From Candidatus Eiseniibacteriota bacterium (GTDB lineage: Bacteria; Orphanbacterota; Orphanbacteria; Orphanbacterales; Orphanbacteraceae), in assembly GCA_029262235.1 (NCBI GenBank), contig JAJCZU010000008.1, positions 186,001 to 250,000 of the forward strand: a stretch of 64,000 nucleotides of DNA, read 5' to 3'. The notes below the pieces were generated by a model that did no database searches, had not been told where the DNA came from, and was given only the letters and a program-made list of their open reading frames with translations. The translations under genes and the position numbers were made by a program. Shown here in pieces: positions 51,379-61,038 of this stretch. Positions within the stretch are counted from its first letter, which is position 1. Each line of letters begins with the position of its first letter.

Positions 51379-51546
51379 ATTGGTATTCAACCCCCGCGCG
51401 CTCACTTCAGGGAAGCCTTCGGGCTCCCTTTTTTATTGGTATTCAACCCCCGCGCGCTCACTCCAGGGAGCCTGCGGCTCCCTTTTTTATTGGTATTCAA
51501 CCCCCGCGCGCTCACTTCAGGGAAGCCTTCGGGCTCCCTCCCTTTT
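51355..51546 (+). terminator. Four tandem Rho-independent terminators (55-base units)
   Basis: Stems: GGGAGCC-TTCG-GGCTCCC with T6 (51355-51378); GGGA(A)GCC-TTCG-GGCTCCC with T6 (51410-51434); GGGAGCC-TGC-GGCTCCC with T6 (51466-51488); GGGA(A)GCC-TTCG-GGCTCCC with a T5 run (51520-51546). The first three are separated by nearly identical spacers (ATTGGTATTCAACCCCCGCG and CTCACTTC-like). Two loops are UUCG tetraloops closed by C-G. Confidence 0.85.
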
Positions 51547-51632
51547 TCGACCACACCCTTTCCCCTGTCCCGCCCGTCGATTATACTCTGCAGGAATCCC
51601 GGCATGAACCCCGAACGAAGCGAGTCCCTCAC

Positions 51633-52835
51633 TTGACGAGAAGTTTCAGCAAGGCGCCCTCCAAGGAAATCCGCGCTCAGGTAGGTGTCCAGATCGAGAG
51701 CGATTTCAGCTCGCGCCTGGTCGGCTATCTGCGTGAGAACGGGTACCAGCTCGAGGCGGGCGATACCACGATCAAGCTCGCGGCCGAATTCGGGTTCTGC
51801 TATGGGGTCGACCGGGCCATCGAGTATGCGTTCGCGGCCCGCCACCGGTTCCCGAACCGCCGGATCTGGCTCACGGGCGAGATCATTCACAATCCGGGCG
51901 TCAACGAACGCCTTCGCGAAATGAAGATCGATTTCCTGCCGAATACCGACGACAAGAGCGTGCGTTACGCCGACCTCGCGAAGGACGACGTGATCCTGAT
52001 CCCGGCTTTCGGCGCGGACTCCGAGGAGATGACGTACTTCCTGAACGAGGGGTACGAGATCGTCGACACGACGTGCGGGTCCGTACTGAACGTCTGGAAA
52101 CGAGTGCGGAAGTATGCGAACGAAGGCTTCACGGCGCTCGTTCACGGGAAATTCGATCACGAAGAAACGATCGCCACCGTTTCGCAGGTGTGCGCGGAAT
52201 CGCCCGACGGCCACTACCTCGTCGTTCTCGACCTCGAAGAAGCGAGGGAGCTTGCCGCGATGATCGTATCCGGCGACTGGAGTGACTTCGACCGGAAGTT
52301 CCCGGAGCACGCAAGAAGCAAAGGCTTCGACCCGGCCCGCGATTTGATGCGGATCGGCGTCGCGAACCAGACGACCATGCTGGAATCGGAGTCGCGCGAA
52401 ATCGGCGAGATCGTGCGCGCCGCCATCGGCGAACGCTACGGCGCGGGCGAAACGGAATCGCACTTCCTGTCGTTCGACACGATCTGCAGCGCCACGGAGG
52501 ATCGTCAGCGCGCGGTGAAGGAACTTCTCGCGGACGGTGTCGATCGCATGATCGTAATCGGCGGGTACAACAGTTCGAACACGGGCCACCTGCTCGAACT
52601 TTCGAGCGCCGTGATCCCGGCGTATCACATCGTCGACGCCGGCTGCCTGATCACGCCCGAACGCATCGTCGCCAAGCCGAACGGCCGCGAGCCTGTCGAG
52701 ATGACGGGCTGGCTCCCCGAGGGACCGCAGGTGATCGGCGTGACCGGCGGCGCCTCGACGCCCGACTCGATCGTGGGCCTCGTGATCGAACGCATCCTGC
52801 AGCTGCGCGGCGTGCCGCTTCCCTCACTCACCTAG
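51633..52835 (+). CDS. ispH: 4-hydroxy-3-methylbut-2-enyl diphosphate reductase, plant/cyanobacterial-type long form
   Basis: 400 residues from a TTG at 51633; no ATG or GTG fits, and the N-terminal TRSFSKAPSKEIRAQVG extension aligns with the cyanobacterial/plant form. The reading frame continues upstream through the terminator array but that part is not protein-like. Core: DTTIKLAAEFGFCYGVDRA, GEIIHNPGVNERL, VDTTCGSVLNVW, TICSATEDRQRAV, GGYNSSNTGHL. The three Fe-S cysteines are present (FGFC, DTTC, TIC). Catalyses the last step of the MEP isoprenoid pathway with a [4Fe-4S] cluster. The strange start and the leader suggest regulated expression. Confidence 0.92.
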   Translation: MTRSFSKAPSKEIRAQVGVQIESDFSSRLVGYLRENGYQLEAGDTTIKLAAEFGFCYGVDRAIEYAFAARHRFPNRRIWLTGEIIHNPGVNERLREMKIDFLPNTDDKSVRYADLAKDDVILIPAFGADSEEMTYFLNEGYEIVDTTCGSVLNVWKRVRKYANEGFTALVHGKFDHEETIATVSQVCAESPDGHYLVVLDLEEARELAAMIVSGDWSDFDRKFPEHARSKGFDPARDLMRIGVANQTTMLESESREIGEIVRAAIGERYGAGETESHFLSFDTICSATEDRQRAVKELLADGVDRMIVIGGYNSSNTGHLLELSSAVIPAYHIVDAGCLITPERIVAKPNGREPVEMTGWLPEGPQVIGVTGGASTPDSIVGLVIERILQLRGVPLPSLT

Positions 52836-52841
52836 AGCGCC

Positions 52842-55800
52842 TTAGAACGCTTTCAGCAATTCCTCGACAGCCTTTTCGAGCTGCGGATCCGCGCCCGAAA
52901 CCCAGTCGTTGTAGCGATTCTCCACGTGGAAGTCGGGCTTGCGGCCGTTGTTCTCGAGGTTCTCGCCTTCGAGCGTGAACGCGCCCCACGACGGTTTGCG
53001 GAACGTAGACCCGTCCATCAGCCGCAGGTTGCTCGTGCCGATCACGGACCCTGCCGTCGGAATACCCACGATCGGGCCGAGACCGAGCTTCCGGAATCCT
53101 TCCGCGAGAATTTCCGCGTTCGAATAAGAATGATTATTGATGAGCAAAGCAGTCGGCTTCTCGTATCCGTACGATCGCATTTTGGTTTCTGACGTCAGCG
53201 GGAGCCCGCGGAAATTGCGCAGGAGAAACGGCTTCCGCTCGAGAATGCCGAGGATGTGGACCGCCGTGTACCCGCCCCCGTTGTAACGAACGTCGAGAAT
53301 GGCGCCGTCCCTGCCGTCGGCCATCGTGACGAGCTCGCGATAGAACCGCCGCAGAGCGCCGGCGCCCATCGAACGAATGTGAAGATACGCGAGCTTCCCG
53401 TCGCTCCACTCGTCCACCATGTCGCGGCGTTCCTGCACCCACTCCTCATACCGGAGCCCGATGATCGTATTGCGCGTGACGGGCTTGATGCGCACGACGC
53501 GCGACCCGCGGCCCGAAGCGTTTGCGGCCACTTCCACTTCCACACGCTTCCCGACCTTGCGCTCGAGGAGCGAGTAGAGATTCGTTCCGGGCACGAGCTT
53601 CACGCCGTCGATCGCGATCAGAAACTCACCGGCTTCGATCCGCGCGTCGTCCCGGTCGGCCGGGCTGTTCGGCACGACCGAAGCCACACGAAACGCCCCG
53701 TCGTCGACCATGCGCGGGAAATCGAGTCGAACGCCGAGATCGCCCGTAAAGTCGTTCTGTGAAGAGGGGGACGAAAAATTGAGATGAGAAGCGCCGAGTT
53801 CACCGACCATGAGGAGCATGAGCTCCTGGTAGTCTTTCGTAGTCGTCGCGAAGGGCAGTAACGCTTCGTACTTGAGGCGCACTTTATCCCACGACGCCCC
53901 GTGATACTCCGGGTCGTAGAACTGGTCGTCGAGCAGCGACCAGCCCTCGAGAAACATCTGTTTCCAGAGCGCAACCTGATCGACTTCCATCTCGGCATCG
54001 AAAGACACCGACTCGCGGCTCTTCGCCCCCTTCTCCACGTCGACGGAATGGATCTTCCCGCCTTCTTCATACCAGACAACATTCCCGTCCGCGTACACGC
54101 TCCCCTTCGACTTCTCGGACGTCGTGAGCTGCACGAGCTCCTTGTCTTTCTCGTCGCCGGTCGGATACGCCCAGAGATCGTAGCCGTCAAGCACGTTCGC
54201 CGAAAAGACCATGTGCCCCGACTCGGTGAACACCGGGTCGAATTCGTTCGCCGCGATCCCGGGATACGCGGCCATGCGGAGATCGATCCGGTTGAAATCG
54301 ATCACGACCGGTTTGGCTTCCTCTTCTTTCTTCTTGTCCTTCTTCTTGTCCTTCGCGTCTTCCTCGTCATCCGCGGGCTCGTCGTAGAGGGAGTCGAGCA
54401 CATCCTCGTCGAACGTGAGCTTTTCGTCTTTCAAACGAACGCGGTACGTATCGATGTCGTCGTCGAACGAAGACGTGAAGTAGATATACTCGCCGTCCGG
54501 CGACCACACGGGGCGCTGATTCGATCGCGAAAGCCAGCTGATCGCTTCGTCGCGTCCCGAAGCGAGTTCGCGCACACGAATGTCGGTGTGGAAATCTTTC
54601 GCGTACTGCGTGTACGCAATCCACTTGCCGTCGGGCGACCACGAAAAGTTGTCGTCCGACTGCAGGCGAAGATCGAGGAAGTCGCCCTTGATGCGCTCCT
54701 TCACGTTGCGACCGTCCGCGTCGATCGTCTTGATCGTGTTGTTGCCGTGATAGTAGGCAATCACGTCGTCCGTGGGCGAAGGGTTCGGCTTCGACTCGTT
54801 CTCGCTCGTTGCGATCAGCACGGATTCCGTGCCCGTTTTCGTATCACACTTGAAGAGATCGAGATTGCCGCTCCTGTCGGACGAATAGACGATCGTGCGC
54901 GAATCCGAGAGCCAGCGCACATCGCGTTCGCGCCACGGAGTCATCGTCATGCGCCGCGCCTGCCCGCCGTCCTTCGCGGGCACGACGAAAATCTCGCCCT
55001 GCACGACGAGCGCGATCTTCTTTCCGTCGGGCGAAACGCGAAACTCCGAAACGTCCTTCCCGAACGTCTTGTAGGAGACGGTGTTCTCTTTGCTTTCGGT
55101 GGCGCAGTCGATCGTGATTTTTTTGCCCTCAGGCGCGCCGAGCGTGTGCACCCACACGTCGAAGAACGCGCTGTACACCATTACATTGCCGCGCTCGGCA
55201 ACCGAAAGCCAGGTGACGTCATCGTCGAAATTCGTAATCGCGCGCGATTCGCCGCCGGCGGCAGGCACCGAGAACACGTTGAGCCGGCCCGCGCGCCCCG
55301 ACACGAAGTACACGGTCTTGCCGTCGGGCGAAAAATGCGGCCAGAGATCGTGGAAGTCTCCTTCGACGAGCGGCTGCGGGCGAATCCCCTTCAGCGAAAA
55401 ATCGGCAATATGAATATCGGCCGCGTCACTCGATTCGAAGAACCGGCGGCGCCATCCCGAGACGCTCCGGTTATCGTTGTAGAGAAGTTTTTTCCCGTCG
55501 GGCGAAAGGTTCGCGAACGACTCGCGCTCGTTGTACACGTAGGAAATCTGGATCGGCATGCCGCCGGTCGCGTCGATGACCCACAGATCTTCCGAGCCCC
55601 CGCGCCTCGTTTCAAACAGGATGCGCCCGTCCGGAGTCCAGTCGCGCGGTGTGTCCGTATTCGAATGATGGGTCAACTGTTTCGGTTCGCCCCCACCCGC
55701 GCCGATCACGAAAACATCTCCGTTGCCGCGCCGGTCGGACGAAAACGCGATCATCGTGCCGTCGGGCGACCAGACCGGCGTCCCGTCGTAAGCGACATGA

Positions 55801-55994
55801 TCCGTAATCCGGGTCGCCTTGCCGCCCGCAACGGGCACGGTCCAGATATCGCCGGCGTAGGAGAACGCGATCCGCGTCCCGTCCGGCGAAACTTCGGGAG
55901 TCTGCACGAAACGGACCGGTTCGGCCCCGGCCGGGGGAACGGTAACGAGCGCCGTGACCACAAGAAGCATGGCGCGCACCAGACGGTGGAACAT
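52842..55994 (-). CDS. Tricorn-type S41 protease with beta-propeller and PDZ
   Basis: 1050 residues. Signal peptide (MLLVVTALVTVPPAGA). WD40-like TolB propeller repeats (SPDGTRIAFSYAGDIW, WSPDGTMIAFSSDRRGNGDVF and later copies) fill about residues 25-590, with an acidic/Lys linker (DDEEDAKDKKKDKKKEEE). A C1-like helical domain follows (about 690-760), then a PDZ (VASVVPNSPADRDDARIEAGEF) and an S41 core (ILDVRYNGGGYTAVHILG, then INNHSYSNAEI with the nucleophile Ser). Periplasmic processive peptidase degrading peptides from the secreted pool. Divergent from the cyclic-nucleotide-binding gene. Confidence 0.92.
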   Translation of the reverse strand: MFHRLVRAMLLVVTALVTVPPAGAEPVRFVQTPEVSPDGTRIAFSYAGDIWTVPVAGGKATRITDHVAYDGTPVWSPDGTMIAFSSDRRGNGDVFVIGAGGGEPKQLTHHSNTDTPRDWTPDGRILFETRRGGSEDLWVIDATGGMPIQISYVYNERESFANLSPDGKKLLYNDNRSVSGWRRRFFESSDAADIHIADFSLKGIRPQPLVEGDFHDLWPHFSPDGKTVYFVSGRAGRLNVFSVPAAGGESRAITNFDDDVTWLSVAERGNVMVYSAFFDVWVHTLGAPEGKKITIDCATESKENTVSYKTFGKDVSEFRVSPDGKKIALVVQGEIFVVPAKDGGQARRMTMTPWRERDVRWLSDSRTIVYSSDRSGNLDLFKCDTKTGTESVLIATSENESKPNPSPTDDVIAYYHGNNTIKTIDADGRNVKERIKGDFLDLRLQSDDNFSWSPDGKWIAYTQYAKDFHTDIRVRELASGRDEAISWLSRSNQRPVWSPDGEYIYFTSSFDDDIDTYRVRLKDEKLTFDEDVLDSLYDEPADDEEDAKDKKKDKKKEEEAKPVVIDFNRIDLRMAAYPGIAANEFDPVFTESGHMVFSANVLDGYDLWAYPTGDEKDKELVQLTTSEKSKGSVYADGNVVWYEEGGKIHSVDVEKGAKSRESVSFDAEMEVDQVALWKQMFLEGWSLLDDQFYDPEYHGASWDKVRLKYEALLPFATTTKDYQELMLLMVGELGASHLNFSSPSSQNDFTGDLGVRLDFPRMVDDGAFRVASVVPNSPADRDDARIEAGEFLIAIDGVKLVPGTNLYSLLERKVGKRVEVEVAANASGRGSRVVRIKPVTRNTIIGLRYEEWVQERRDMVDEWSDGKLAYLHIRSMGAGALRRFYRELVTMADGRDGAILDVRYNGGGYTAVHILGILERKPFLLRNFRGLPLTSETKMRSYGYEKPTALLINNHSYSNAEILAEGFRKLGLGPIVGIPTAGSVIGTSNLRLMDGSTFRKPSWGAFTLEGENLENNGRKPDFHVENRYNDWVSGADPQLEKAVEELLKAF

Positions 55995-56098
55995 TGCGGA
56001 TCCTTTCAGCAGCAGGAAGCAAGAGAATACAAATGGTTGAGGTATTTGCGAATGTTAGGAGATTCACGTCCGGAATTCAAATGAGCTATGATAGAGCC

Positions 56099-56623
56099 AT
56101 GAAAGTCGTGCAGCGTCTCAGAATCATGGAGAAAGCCGTGTTCCTGATGGGGACCGAGCTCTTTCGGGAAGTGGCCACCGACGAGGCGGCGCTGATTGCC
56201 GCGCGCACCACGGAAGTGGAATTCGAGCCGGGCGAGACCATCAATCTGATCCCCGAATACGCCACGAGCTTCCTGCTGCTCGTGGCAGGCACTGCGGAGC
56301 ACACCCGCGGGGACCGCGTGATCCGCGAAGCCACGGAAGGAACCGCGATCGGAATCATGGGACTCGTGGGGATCGACGAGGCAGGACAATACCCGATCGT
56401 CGTGCGGGAGAAGATTCACGCGATCGCGCTCTCCCGCGAAGCCTTCTTCGAAGCGCTCACGGATTACCCCCGTTTCGGGCGGAGCATTCTGCGCGGACTC
56501 GCGGTCGTTCTCCAGAACATGACCAGGCGAATCGAAGAGCTCGAGGCAAGAATCGGGGAAATCGACCCCGGCGCGGTCCCGCCCGTCGGCTCGGCGCCCG
56601 ACTCCCTCCCGCGCGGGGAATAG
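56099..56623 (+). CDS. Cyclic-nucleotide-binding-domain protein
   Basis: 174 residues from the ATG at 56099 (an ATG at 56081 is equally possible). A single cNMP-binding-like beta roll: VQRLRIMEKAVFLMGTELFREVATDEAALIAA is the start helix and hairpin, FEPGETI and LLLVAGTAEHTRG the core, and IGIMGLVG the phosphate-binding-like loop. The usual Arg-Ser (RTA) phosphate-binding signature is not seen. No helix-turn-helix, so it is not a CRP-type activator; the C-terminal helix (QNMTRRIEELEARIGEI) may be a coiled coil. Role unknown. Confidence 0.75.
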   Translation: MKVVQRLRIMEKAVFLMGTELFREVATDEAALIAARTTEVEFEPGETINLIPEYATSFLLLVAGTAEHTRGDRVIREATEGTAIGIMGLVGIDEAGQYPIVVREKIHAIALSREAFFEALTDYPRFGRSILRGLAVVLQNMTRRIEELEARIGEIDPGAVPPVGSAPDSLPRGE

Positions 56624-56945
56624 CCGCTGCCCGGGGCACACCCGTCCCCACCTTGTCACTCCCCCGTTCCGTTCGTATAGTCGCTTTATCAAAGAAGATG
56701 CAGCCTTCGGGGCGTGTTCCGATTCACTCCGGCCCTTGCAACTTTCCGCATCTCGACCGAAAAGGAACACGCCCTTTCATTCCGCCTGCAATTCGACACC
56801 GCGCCGCCCAAACGCCCGGATTGACCAAACCCCCTCATTCTGCTAAACTTAGCGGCCAGTTAGATCATTTCTACCAAAATTGCCGAATCCGCTTGTTCCT
56901 ACATGGGCGGCAAAGAATTAACCACAACCTAAGGGGGTCCCCTCT
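56624..56945. other. Intergenic region before the large peptidase gene
   Basis: 322 bases. It contains the 11-base inverted repeat GGGCGTGTTCC (56710-56720)/GGAACACGCCC (56764-56774) enclosing 43 bases, and AAGGGGG near the start codon of the next gene. No gene seen. Confidence 0.4.
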
Positions 56946-59900
56946 ATGTGCAAACGAGTATCCCCGGCTCTTGCACTTGCTTGCCTTGTTGCATTCCTTC
57001 TCCCGTCCGATCTTCTCGCAAAAAAACCGGCTGCCAACAGCGCCGCGATCGACAAGACCTCGATCGCAGAAAGAACGCCCGTTCCGATTCGCATCGAGTC
57101 GAACTGGCGTGTGCGCGACGACCGTTCCGGTGACTTCGCGAGAAGAATGTATCGTCGAGACTTTCAGACCGTGATGCCGACGCGCCAGAGCGACGATCCG
57201 GTGGCGGTCGCGCTCGACTTTCTCGCGGACGAAGCGGAACGCCTGAACCTTCCCGTGCAGGCGGGACAGGCCGGCAAGGCTTCAACGCTCGGTCTCGGAC
57301 TCGAGCGAGTGAAAGCAAGCGGCAGCGGCAACCACGTGACGTTCACGCAGCAGGTCGGCTCCGTGCCGGTCTGGCGGAGCGACGTTGTCGTGAACATGAC
57401 GCACCAGAACGTCGTCTACTCGGTGTTCAACGAGTCGCGCGGCGAGCTGGATCTCGACGTTTCTCCCGCATTCGACGGGATCGAAGCGCGCAGGATCGCG
57501 GTGGAGACCATCAAGCCCACGAGCATGATGGGCGAGGTGAAGAGCAAGCTGTACGTGATGGACGTCCACGAAGACGGCACGTACAGGCTGGTTCATCGCG
57601 TAACGGTTCCCGCGCAGGAGCCGATCGGCGACTGGGTCGTGGCGATCGACGCGAAAACGCGCGAGATACTGAGAATTCACGACCAGCGCGTATTCGACAC
57701 GGGTACCGGCAAGGTCTTCAACCCGGACCCGATCACGACCATGCAGGACGAGTCGATCCTCGACAACGGCGACTCGAACGCCCTGATTCCGGACGCGGCG
57801 TACGACACGCTGGCCCTCACGGATCTCGATCCGCCGGTCGGCGGCCTCTACAGCCTCGACGGCGCGTGGGCGCGCATCACGGACCACGAAGCCCCGACGC
57901 ACGCCGCGCCGCAACTCGCTGATCCGAATGCTTACATCTATGATCGCAGCAATCTGAACTTCGAAGATGTGAACGTCTACTATCACATCACGGCGTTCCA
58001 GAACTACATCCAGTCGATCGGCGTATTCGGCGCGAACCAGCGCGTGCAGGAACTCGACGCGCACGGACTCTCCGGCGCCGACAACTCGCACTACGTGCTT
58101 TCGACGACGCAGATCGCGTACGGCGACGGCGGCGTCGACGACGCGGAAGACGCGGACGTGGTCATTCACGAATACGGCCATGCCATTCACCATAATATCG
58201 TGCCGAGCTGGGGCGGCGGCGACGCCGGCCGCATGGGCGAAGGCTTCGGCGATTACCTCGCCTGGTCGTGGTCAATGCAGCAGAGCACGTTCGGCGACGA
58301 CAAGATCTTCAACTGGGACGGTCACAATTCGTTCTGGCCCGGACGCCTCGCGGTCGACTCGACCCTGCACTACCCGGAAGACAACTCGGGCGTGCACACA
58401 CCGGGCGGAACGCTCTGGTGCTCGGCGACGACGAGCGTTTGGCGCGAAATCGGCGGCGCGACTGCCGATGAAGTGCTGCTCGACGCGCACTTCGCCGTGG
58501 GCTCCGGCGCCACGATGCCTGACGTCGCGAACGCGGCCGTCAACTCGGACGTCGCGATCAACGGCGGCGCCAACGTGCAGGGCATCGTCAACACGTTCGA
58601 CTTCTGGGGCATCCTGGATGCTTCGAGCTTCCTGCCGTCGATCGGGCACACGGCCCTCACCGACACGGAAGACATGGTCGGCCCGTACACGATCGATGCC
58701 GTTGTAACCAGCGCGCAGGCGCTCGACACGTCGAGCATCCGCGTGATCTACGGCACGACCGGCACGTTCACGGACACGCTCACGATGGCCAATGCCGGCG
58801 GCAACAACTACACCGCCGACATTCCGGGCCCGCTCAACAACGTGACCGTGCAGTACTACATCACGGCTTCGGACTCGGGCGGCGGCACGTCGACGCATCC
58901 GTCCGGCGCACCGGGCAACTTCCATTCGTTCTTTATCGGAGCGGACGTCACGCCGCCGGTGATCTCGCATACGGCGCTGAACGACAAGCCGTACATCAAG
59001 TGGCCGGCTACGGTTTCCGCCACGATCACGGACAACCTCGGCGTGAACGACGACTCCGTACAGGTCACGTGGGCGCTGAACGCGGCGCCGCAGGCGACGT
59101 TCAACCTCGTACGCGTCGGCGCGACCGACCTCTTCAGCGGCGACTTCCCGAGCGACACGACCATGGTCTCGATCGGTGACCTGATCGACTACCAGATCTG
59201 CGCGAAGGACAACTCGTCGAACGAAAACCAGTCGTGCGAACCGTCGGTCGGAACGAATGCGTTCAAGCTGATCGCAACGCTCGGCGTGATCCTCGTACTC
59301 GACGACGACGAAGTCGCCAAAGAGCGCGAAGCGAAAATCATCAAGGGCCAGGCCGTTCAGATTCCGCCCGTGCGTGACTTCTCGAAGGTCGGCAAAGTGG
59401 CGGACGACATGGTCGACATGCTGAACGAAATGGGCTACGTCGCGACGAAAGAAGCGGCAAACACGAGCGATCCCGGCACATGGTCCGGATACGATCTCGT
59501 CGTTTCGTCGTCCGGTAAAAACGAAGGTCCGGTTGCCGATGCCGGTTATCGCACGGCACTCGAGAACTACGTGGCGGGCGGCGGAAAGCTTCTCGTCGAA
59601 GGGGGCGAAGTCGCTTACGACGCGATCAGCAGCCCGGGATACCCGAGCTTCGCAGCGAACGTGATTCACGGAAGCGCCTGGACCGGCGACAACGTCGGCA
59701 CGCTGAACCTGCTCGCCGGCCAGTCGTCGCATCCGATCGCCACGAACCCGAACGCACTCCCGTCAGCGCTGACGGTCGCGTATACGGGATTCGGCGATCA
59801 GGACGCGTACACGAACGCGGACGCCAGCACCTACACGGTCTACGAAACGACCACCGACCCGGGTGACGGCGGAATCGTCGTGTACGACGACAATCCGGCG

Positions 59901-60956
59901 CCCCAGAGCGCGCAGATCGTCATCTACGCGTTCGACTTCTCGGTCGTGGCCGATTCATCGACCCGTTACCAGATGCTGGAAAACACCGCGGCGTTTCTGC
60001 TCGCGGCCGAAGGCGGAGCAACCGGCTCCATTTCCGGCAACGTGAACCTCGTCGGTTCGGGTGACAACTCCGGCGCAATCGTAACGGCCGGCGGAGAGTC
60101 GGACACGACAGATGTCGCCGGTGACTACCTGATCACGGGACTCTACGCCGGCACGTACAGTGTGACAGCGACAAAGTCCGGATACGCCGCCGGCACGCAG
60201 CCCGGTGTCAACGTCACCGACAATACGAACACGCCGAACATCGACTTCACGCTCGGCGCCATTGCCACGGACACGATCTGCATCACGCCGGGAACCGCGA
60301 TCATCGACCTCGACTCGATCGCCGTTCCTCTGAACGTGACGCAGAGCATCACGATCAGTGAAATCGACATGTCGGTTCGCATTCTGCATACGTACATCGG
60401 TGATCTGGAGGTCGCACTCCACTCGCCGCAGGGTACGACGGTGCGCGTGCACGACAACACCGGCACTTCGGCTGACAGCATCAGCACGACGTATGACGCC
60501 ATCACGGCCCCGTCAGGCCCCGGCTCCATGAGCGACTTCAACGGTGAAGACGCCCAGGGCAACTGGTATCTGTCGGTCGTCGACGGCGGAAACGGCGACG
60601 TCGGTACGGTCGAAGAAGTCTGCCTGATCATCACGTACGGCCTCACGGCCACGGACGTGGCGGACGGAAGCGTTCCACGCAGGTTCGAACTGCACCCGAA
60701 CCGCCCGAACCCGTTCAACCCGACCACGACGATCTCGTTCGATGTTCCGAAAGCGACACACGTTCGCCTCGGCATCTATAACACGAGCGGGCGACTCATT
60801 CGGACGGTCGTTGACGAAACGATGCAGGCCGGTTCACGCCAGATCCTCTGGGACGGCAGAAACGATTCCGGCAAGTCGGTTTCTTCGGGTCTTTACTTCT
60901 ACAAGATCGAAGCCGACGGCTTCACGGAGACGCGGAAGATGACGCTCATCCGATAA
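56946..60956 (+). CDS. Secreted multidomain metallopeptidase (M36/thermolysin-like) with P-domain and FlgD-Ig tail
   Basis: 1336 residues. Signal peptide (LALACLVAFLLPSDLLA). N-terminal FTP/PepSY-like propeptide (about 60-250), then a gluzincin domain with HEYGH (about 407-411, followed by AIHH) and MGEGFGDYLAWSW (about 430) as third ligand. Next is a beta domain (566-660) shared with the neighbouring M28 protein. A second Ig-like domain, a GATase-like Rossmann region with DDDEVAKERE and YDLVVSSSGKNEG (about 780-1030), a carboxypeptidase-regulatory-like domain (about 1040-1105), and a proprotein-convertase P domain (about 1112-1245: IDMSVRILHTYIGDLEVALHSPQG) follow. The C-terminal FlgD-Ig tail (NRPNPFNPTTTISF, YNTSGRLI, SGLYFYKI, KMTLIR) begins near 1249. 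Confidence 0.85.
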   Translation: MCKRVSPALALACLVAFLLPSDLLAKKPAANSAAIDKTSIAERTPVPIRIESNWRVRDDRSGDFARRMYRRDFQTVMPTRQSDDPVAVALDFLADEAERLNLPVQAGQAGKASTLGLGLERVKASGSGNHVTFTQQVGSVPVWRSDVVVNMTHQNVVYSVFNESRGELDLDVSPAFDGIEARRIAVETIKPTSMMGEVKSKLYVMDVHEDGTYRLVHRVTVPAQEPIGDWVVAIDAKTREILRIHDQRVFDTGTGKVFNPDPITTMQDESILDNGDSNALIPDAAYDTLALTDLDPPVGGLYSLDGAWARITDHEAPTHAAPQLADPNAYIYDRSNLNFEDVNVYYHITAFQNYIQSIGVFGANQRVQELDAHGLSGADNSHYVLSTTQIAYGDGGVDDAEDADVVIHEYGHAIHHNIVPSWGGGDAGRMGEGFGDYLAWSWSMQQSTFGDDKIFNWDGHNSFWPGRLAVDSTLHYPEDNSGVHTPGGTLWCSATTSVWREIGGATADEVLLDAHFAVGSGATMPDVANAAVNSDVAINGGANVQGIVNTFDFWGILDASSFLPSIGHTALTDTEDMVGPYTIDAVVTSAQALDTSSIRVIYGTTGTFTDTLTMANAGGNNYTADIPGPLNNVTVQYYITASDSGGGTSTHPSGAPGNFHSFFIGADVTPPVISHTALNDKPYIKWPATVSATITDNLGVNDDSVQVTWALNAAPQATFNLVRVGATDLFSGDFPSDTTMVSIGDLIDYQICAKDNSSNENQSCEPSVGTNAFKLIATLGVILVLDDDEVAKEREAKIIKGQAVQIPPVRDFSKVGKVADDMVDMLNEMGYVATKEAANTSDPGTWSGYDLVVSSSGKNEGPVADAGYRTALENYVAGGGKLLVEGGEVAYDAISSPGYPSFAANVIHGSAWTGDNVGTLNLLAGQSSHPIATNPNALPSALTVAYTGFGDQDAYTNADASTYTVYETTTDPGDGGIVVYDDNPAPQSAQIVIYAFDFSVVADSSTRYQMLENTAAFLLAAEGGATGSISGNVNLVGSGDNSGAIVTAGGESDTTDVAGDYLITGLYAGTYSVTATKSGYAAGTQPGVNVTDNTNTPNIDFTLGAIATDTICITPGTAIIDLDSIAVPLNVTQSITISEIDMSVRILHTYIGDLEVALHSPQGTTVRVHDNTGTSADSISTTYDAITAPSGPGSMSDFNGEDAQGNWYLSVVDGGNGDVGTVEEVCLIITYGLTATDVADGSVPRRFELHPNRPNPFNPTTTISFDVPKATHVRLGIYNTSGRLIRTVVDETMQAGSRQILWDGRNDSGKSVSSGLYFYKIEADGFTETRKMTLIR

Positions 60957-60969
60957 CTGTTCACTCTGC

Positions 60970-61001
60970 GGGGGCGGGGTCACGGGACTCCGCCCCTTTT
61001 T
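60970..61001 (+). terminator. Rho-independent terminator after the M36-type gene
   Basis: GGGGCGGGGT (60971-60980) pairs with ACTCCGCCCC (60987-60996) with one G-U pair and a 6-base loop, followed by T5 (60997-61001). Confidence 0.85.
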
Positions 61002-61038
61002 CATTTCGCCTCATTTCGATACAACAGGAGTCTTACGA

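Larger units (their letters stand above)
50945..51632. other. Long regulatory intergenic region before ispH
   Basis: 688 bases with no long gene. It contains a 10-base palindrome GGCAATTGCC (51057-51066), a sigma-54 promoter (51222-51237), a potential structured transcript with a 28-codon ORF (51250-51336), and four tandem terminator units (51355-51546). The remaining about 270 bases at the left are AT-rich relative to the surroundings and show no other recognisable element. Confidence 0.6.

Noticed and set aside
51355-51546. Repeat array as a possible CRISPR
   Set aside because: The spacers are nearly identical, the units contain hairpin plus T-run terminators, and no cas gene is near.
51246-51632. 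N-terminal extension of IspH through the terminator array
   Set aside because: The frame is open, but it would translate terminator repeats (GSLRAPFFIG type) with no resemblance to IspH; TTG at 51633 fits the family.
53901-56084. A 727-residue reading frame on the plus strand
   Set aside because: Antisense to the tricorn-type protease; Arg/Val/His-rich composition and no domain.
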